Shown: in pieces, positions 60,429 to 64,000 of the stretch
Layout: the number at the start of each line of letters is the position of its first letter
Position numbering within the stretch: position 1 is the stretch's first letter
Assembly (NCBI RefSeq): GCF_023276405.1
Contig: NZ_JALRMO010000001.1
Location: 8,706,505-8,770,504, forward strand
Origin: Paenibacillus hamazuiensis
GTDB taxonomy: Bacteria > Bacillota > Bacilli > Paenibacillales > NBRC-103111
Direction of reading: 5' to 3'
DNA length: 64,000 bases
Translations under genes and position numbers: made by a program
The notes under the pieces: generated by a model
What the model saw: the letters and a program-made list of their open reading frames with translations, nothing else
Told to the model about the DNA's origin: nothing
The model's database searches: none

Positions 60429-62483
60429 GTGCGCTTGGCAGCGCATCGTACTAACGGGTGAAAGTCCCGAGCGCACCGCGGGGTGGCGGAAGCGCATAGC
60501 CGACTGGTAGTGCTCTGGCCGTAAGGGAGGGTGCGGAGGATCAGAAGGCAAAACCCGGAACAGGCGGCATGAACCATGTTGGCTGGCGAAGCCGGATAAC
60601 CCTGCAAGAGAAGGGGACGTCCTATACCACCATAGGCTTCGAAAGTTAGGAGGACTGGATTCGGGGGAAAGACGATGACGTGACCCAAGGAGGGCTTATC
60701 GTCTTCCGCATAGCGGTAAACTCTTTTCAAGGCTTATAGGGCTAAGACAGAATGATGGATGGTGAGCAGTCATACGAAGGGATAGTAGTGAGAAAGCTTG
60801 CCGGAAAAGCCGCAATGGCAAGTGAACCGACACCAACGTTGTCGGTGCAAGCTTAGACCCAAAAGGCAAAGACTTGGTGCGAAGCCCGGAACCGTGGAAG
60901 AAAAGCATAACCACCTAGGAAGCCGTCATGTGCCAGACAGAAGCCGGGGAGCCAAGAAGAGCGAAGAGCCGGGGCTGAACAAAAGGGTAGGCCGTCTGGG
61001 GCGGAGTACCGAAGGGGAACCGGAAAGGCTGAAAGATTAGCTATACGTCCGGAAACTGAAAGGGAAGGAACACGAGACATGAAGGAAGGAAAAGGAGAGG
61101 TAGGCTTTCGTGAGGGAGTAGAAGTCCCGAGAAAACGCAGATGGCACAGCCTCATCGACAAGATATGGGCGATGCCGAACCTTGAGGAGGCATTCCGGGA
61201 GGTCAAGCGCAACCGGGGAGCAGCGGGAGTAGACGGAGTGACCATAAAGGTATTCGAGAGTGAACTGGAGCGTAACTTAAGAACGCTTCAGCAGGAGCTG
61301 CGGGCGAAGGCATACAAGCCGATGCCGGTCAGGCGCATGTACATTTCCAAGGAAAATGGGGGTCAAAGGCCGCTCGGGATACCCGCAATTCGCGATCGCG
61401 TAGTACAGGCGGCGACCCGCCGAATCCTCGAACCGATTTACGAGGCGACATTTATGGAGTGTAGTTTTGGGTTTCGCCCGGGACGCAGTGCACACATGGC
61501 GCTGGAGAACATTCGGAAAGATCTCATGGATGGATACGTTTATGTGATCGACGCCGACCTGAAATCGTATTTCGATCTCATTCCACATGACAAGTTGCTT
61601 AAGGCCGTCAAGGAAGAAGTGGTGGATGGTAGTGTCCTAAAGCTCATAGAAAGCTTCTTAAAGTCCGGAGTCATGGAGAACGGAAGTTTTCACCTGAACG
61701 AGCAAGGAAGTCCACAGGGTGGGGTTATTAGTCCGCTTTTGGCGAATATCTACCTAAACCCGCTGGATAAGCTCATGACTGAACGGAAGCACCGTATAAC
61801 ACGGTACGCCGATGATTTTGTGATCTGCTGCAAATCCCAAAAGGGGGCAGAGAGGGTACTCCAAGGTGTTATTCGTCTACTGGAACAAGAGCTTGGGCTC
61901 AAAGTACACCCGGAGAAAACCAAGATCGTGAACAACTTGGAACAGTCCTTTATGTTCCTAGGTCATGAGTTTAAACCGGGATTTTGGGTTACTCCATCCT
62001 CGAAAGCCAAACAGAAATTTAAAGAACGCGTGAAAGCAATTACGCGGCGGAACCAAACGGTGAATGTGGAACAGCTGATCCGAAAGAAGTTGAATCCATA
62101 TTTACGTGGATGGGGTAGCTATTTTGGCTGGGGCAACGTAGGAAGTCTGATGAGAGAGTACGATGCATGGATAAGGAGAAGGCTCCGGATGGTACAGTTG
62201 CGGAGCTGGAAAAAGCCGAAGAACTTCTACAGGGCACTAAGAAAGAATAAGTGGAGGGGAGAGCTTCCCAAGATGCGTATGTTCGCATGGAGAAGCTCGC
62301 TATCCAAGCCAGCCAGTGTTGCAATGCCAAACGATTGGTTCAGAGAAAGAGGTCTCGTTTTTCTCGTAGACATCTATAATGAACATCATCCCCAGCGGGG
62401 ATAAGCGCGGAGGAGCCGGATGCGATGACCCGCACGTCCGGTTCTGTGAGAGGCCCATGAATTCATTCATGGGCCTACTCGAT
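60429..62483 (+). mobile_element. Group IIC intron, copy 2 (about 2,055 bp)
   Basis: This has the same structure as the copy at 53638-55692: a GTGCG 5' end directly after a terminator stem, about 650 bases of ribozyme sequence, a maturase gene, domains V and VI, and a CGAT 3' end. The two copies read the same through the last shared T residues, then diverge. Identity over 2 kb implies a very recent copy event by retrotransposition or segment duplication. The flanks differ, favouring retrotransposition. Confidence 0.9.
61079..62404 (+). CDS. ltrA: Group II intron reverse transcriptase/maturase, copy 2
   Basis: This 441-residue protein is identical to the 54288-55613 product, with the same YADD active site and maturase region and no endonuclease domain. 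It either serves its own intron or can act in trans on copy 1. Both genes are intact, so both introns could still move. Confidence 0.95.
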   Translation: MKEGKGEVGFREGVEVPRKRRWHSLIDKIWAMPNLEEAFREVKRNRGAAGVDGVTIKVFESELERNLRTLQQELRAKAYKPMPVRRMYISKENGGQRPLGIPAIRDRVVQAATRRILEPIYEATFMECSFGFRPGRSAHMALENIRKDLMDGYVYVIDADLKSYFDLIPHDKLLKAVKEEVVDGSVLKLIESFLKSGVMENGSFHLNEQGSPQGGVISPLLANIYLNPLDKLMTERKHRITRYADDFVICCKSQKGAERVLQGVIRLLEQELGLKVHPEKTKIVNNLEQSFMFLGHEFKPGFWVTPSSKAKQKFKERVKAITRRNQTVNVEQLIRKKLNPYLRGWGSYFGWGNVGSLMREYDAWIRRRLRMVQLRSWKKPKNFYRALRKNKWRGELPKMRMFAWRSSLSKPASVAMPNDWFRERGLVFLVDIYNEHHPQRG

Positions 62484-62498
62484 TTTCGTTCAATATCT

Positions 62499-62529
62499 TT
62501 AACAAATTACCGCGTTAATATGTTATAAT
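62499..62529 (+). promoter_or_regulatory. Transposase promoter with extended -10
   Basis: TTAACA (62499-62504) and an extended -10 box TGTTATAAT (62521-62529) precede the transposase start by 30 bases. The 19-base spacer is long, but the TGn motif compensates. Confidence 0.5.
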
Positions 62530-62558
62530 GTAAATATACTCTTAAGGCGGTGGATCCT

Positions 62559-63916
62559 ATGCTTCGTTCTAATCCGAATGTCCAAAATGAATATGAATTG
62601 GTGTGTATCGAGGAACTGGTTCATCCGGATCATCCTCTTCGTAAAGTACATAAGCATATCGACTTTTCCTTTATTCTCGACTTAGTCCGTCCTTATTACT
62701 GCGAGGATAATGGACGTCCCTCGGCAGATCCCATCATGCTTTTCAAGATGCTATTGATCGGGTATCTTGACGGCATTCGCTCCGAACGGCGGTTGGAAAG
62801 AGAGGTTTTCTCTAATAATGCTTATCGATGGTTTCTGGGGCTTGGGCTCAAGGATCGCGTGCCGGATCATAGCACCCTCAGCTACTTTCGTGAACGTCTT
62901 CAAGAAGGCGATGTACTTCAACAAATCTTCGACCGGGTCGTTCTGCTTGCTATTCAACATCGTCTCGTTGCCGGTCGGGTACTCATCACCGACTCAACTC
63001 ATCTCAAGGCCAATGCGAATAAACGAAAGTTTGTTCAAGAGGAAGTAACCAAGAGTACGAGGGCCTACATGGAAGAACTGGACGAAGCAATTCGTGCCGA
63101 TCGCGAGGCTCATGGAAAAAAGCTTTAAAGCCACGAGAGGAGGTGGAAGAAACCAAACTAACGAAGGTAAGCACAACCGATCCGGAGAGCGGTTATATGG
63201 TGCGGGACGGTAAGCCGGAAGGCTTTTTCTATCTCGATCATCGGACCGTCGACCACAAATACAACATCATCATGGATGTCCACGTCACTGCCGGCAATGT
63301 TCACGATTCTGTCCCTTACATAGAGCGTTTGGAACATATCATCAAGAAGTTTAAATTCGAAAAAACACTGGAAGCCGTCGCACTGGATGCAGGTTACTTC
63401 ACGTCGCACATTTGCAAAAAGCTTCAAGACAAGAAAATATACGCGGTCATCGGAGGTAGAGCCTTTACCCCAGTTAAAGGATTAATGGCTAAGTGGCGAT
63501 TTAAGTATGATGCGGAGAACAATGTGTATATATGTCCACAAAAACACGAATTGAAATATACGACAACGGATCGCGAAGGCTACAGACAGTATAAGTCGGA
63601 TCCGAATCATTGTGCGAACTGCCCCATGCTCAAAGAATGTACCCGGTCCCGGAATCACCAAAAAGTCATCACCAGGCATGTATGGCAGGATAGTAAAGAG
63701 TGGGTAAAACAAAACGGTAGAAGCAAGTCCGGCAAATATCTCTACCGCTTACGATACCAGACGATTGAGCGAAGCTTCGCGGATGCCAAAGAGCTCCATG
63801 GGCTTCGCTACTGCCGATTCCGCGGCCGAAACAAAGTGCAGCAGCAAGCATTACTGACTGCACTATGTCAAAACATTAAAAAGATCGCCAATATCCTGGC
63901 TAAGAGGGCCGGATAA
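62559..63916 (+). pseudogene. IS1182-family transposase, frameshifted (or programmed -1 frameshift)
   Basis: This is a DDE transposase. The first part (192 codons from GTG 62550, or from the better ATG 62559 after AAGGCGG) contains the DUF772-type domain and the first aspartate in [11 protein letters not shown]. It ends at TAA 63126-63128. The rest, in the -1 frame to 63916, holds the second aspartate (VALDAGYF) and the glutamate (QTIERSFADAKELHG). A slippery heptamer A-AAA-AAG (63116-63122), in the correct phase, lies two codons before the stop. Joining the frames gives about 452 residues, the normal size. Single-base loss and programmed frameshifting both fit. Confidence 0.8.
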
Positions 63917-63963
63917 GAGGCGATCTTCTATTTTTAGGGCTAAATTCAAAAAATGATCCTACA

Positions 63964-63991
63964 AAAGCCCCGAAAAACCGGGGCTTTGTCA
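63964..63991 (+). terminator. Terminator after the transposase gene
   Basis: AAAGCCCCG (63964-63972) pairs with CGGGGCTTT (63979-63987) around a six-base loop. It lies close to the presumed right end of the insertion sequence. Confidence 0.65.
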
Positions 63992-64000
63992 ACAATCTGA

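Larger units (their letters stand above)
62487..64000 (+). mobile_element. IS1182-type insertion sequence (right end at or beyond window edge)
   Basis: The region after intron copy 2 holds one transposase gene and a short 3' tail. The last 16 bases before the window edge, read on the minus strand (TCAGATTGTTGACAAA), loosely resemble 62490-62506 (TCAATATC then TTTAACAAA), which could be terminal inverted repeats. The match is weak and the right end may continue past 64000, so the boundaries are approximate. Confidence 0.6.

Overview
The window reads as a chromosomal segment of a Bacillota bacterium, most likely of the Paenibacillus group. The grounds are strong AGGAGG-type ribosome-binding sites, several GTG and TTG starts, a YesM/YesN-type two-component pair, an AcnA-type aconitase and intermediate base composition. 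No rRNA, tRNA, CRISPR array or replication origin was recognised. Most of the content is accessory carbon-source uptake and catabolism, with many one-component regulators.

Layout, left half. 0-4.6 kb: the end of a sigma-54 activator gene, a Gfo/Idh/MocA oxidoreductase, and a divergent LysR/MFS exporter pair. 4.9-14 kb: a complete Dpp/Opp-type ABC importer (two ATPases, two permeases, one lipoprotein) followed by a YesM/YesN-type sensor and regulator. 14-22.3 kb: hydantoinase A and B, a FrlD-like PfkB sugar kinase, two Gfo/Idh/MocA proteins and a convergent AraC regulator. 22.4-25.3 kb: a more AT-rich ArsR/MFS pair abutted by an ISL3-type transposase gene. 25.3-29.1 kb: a phospholipase-D-like protein, then a MerR-methyltransferase fusion joined to a Nudix-DUF4406 fusion. 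29.2-34.6 kb: a palindromic repeat, then an Asp/Glu-racemase-like protein, a LacI regulator, an SDR, an iron alcohol dehydrogenase and an aldehyde dehydrogenase.

Layout, right half. 34.65-37.6 kb: a 257-bp palindromic element and aconitase on the minus strand. 37.7-46.2 kb: LysR, an Ldh2-type dehydrogenase, a TIM-barrel isomerase, an MFS protein, the first tripartite tricarboxylate transporter (TctCBA) and a second LysR. 46.5-53.6 kb: a TerC protein, a frameshifted racemase and a frameshifted citrate transporter, an HPr-like protein, an RraA-like protein, and a dehydrogenase-aldolase-DUF1537 kinase operon resembling four-carbon sugar-acid (tetronate) pathways. 53.6-62.5 kb: two apparently identical group IIC introns, each placed directly after a terminator hairpin, bracket a frameshifted LysR, an HD protein and a second transporter (TctBAC). 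62.5-64 kb: an IS1182-type element with a frameshifted transposase that reaches the right edge.

Shared themes are hydroxy- and di/tricarboxylate uptake (two TctABC systems and a CitMHS carrier) feeding dehydrogenases, aldolases and the TCA cycle, with three closely related LysR regulators placed beside these modules. The least conventional items are the HyuAB/FrlD-like operon, the MerR-methyltransferase/Nudix-DUF4406 pair, the two large palindromic repeats, the twin introns, and a run of single-base frameshifts between 47 and 63 kb.
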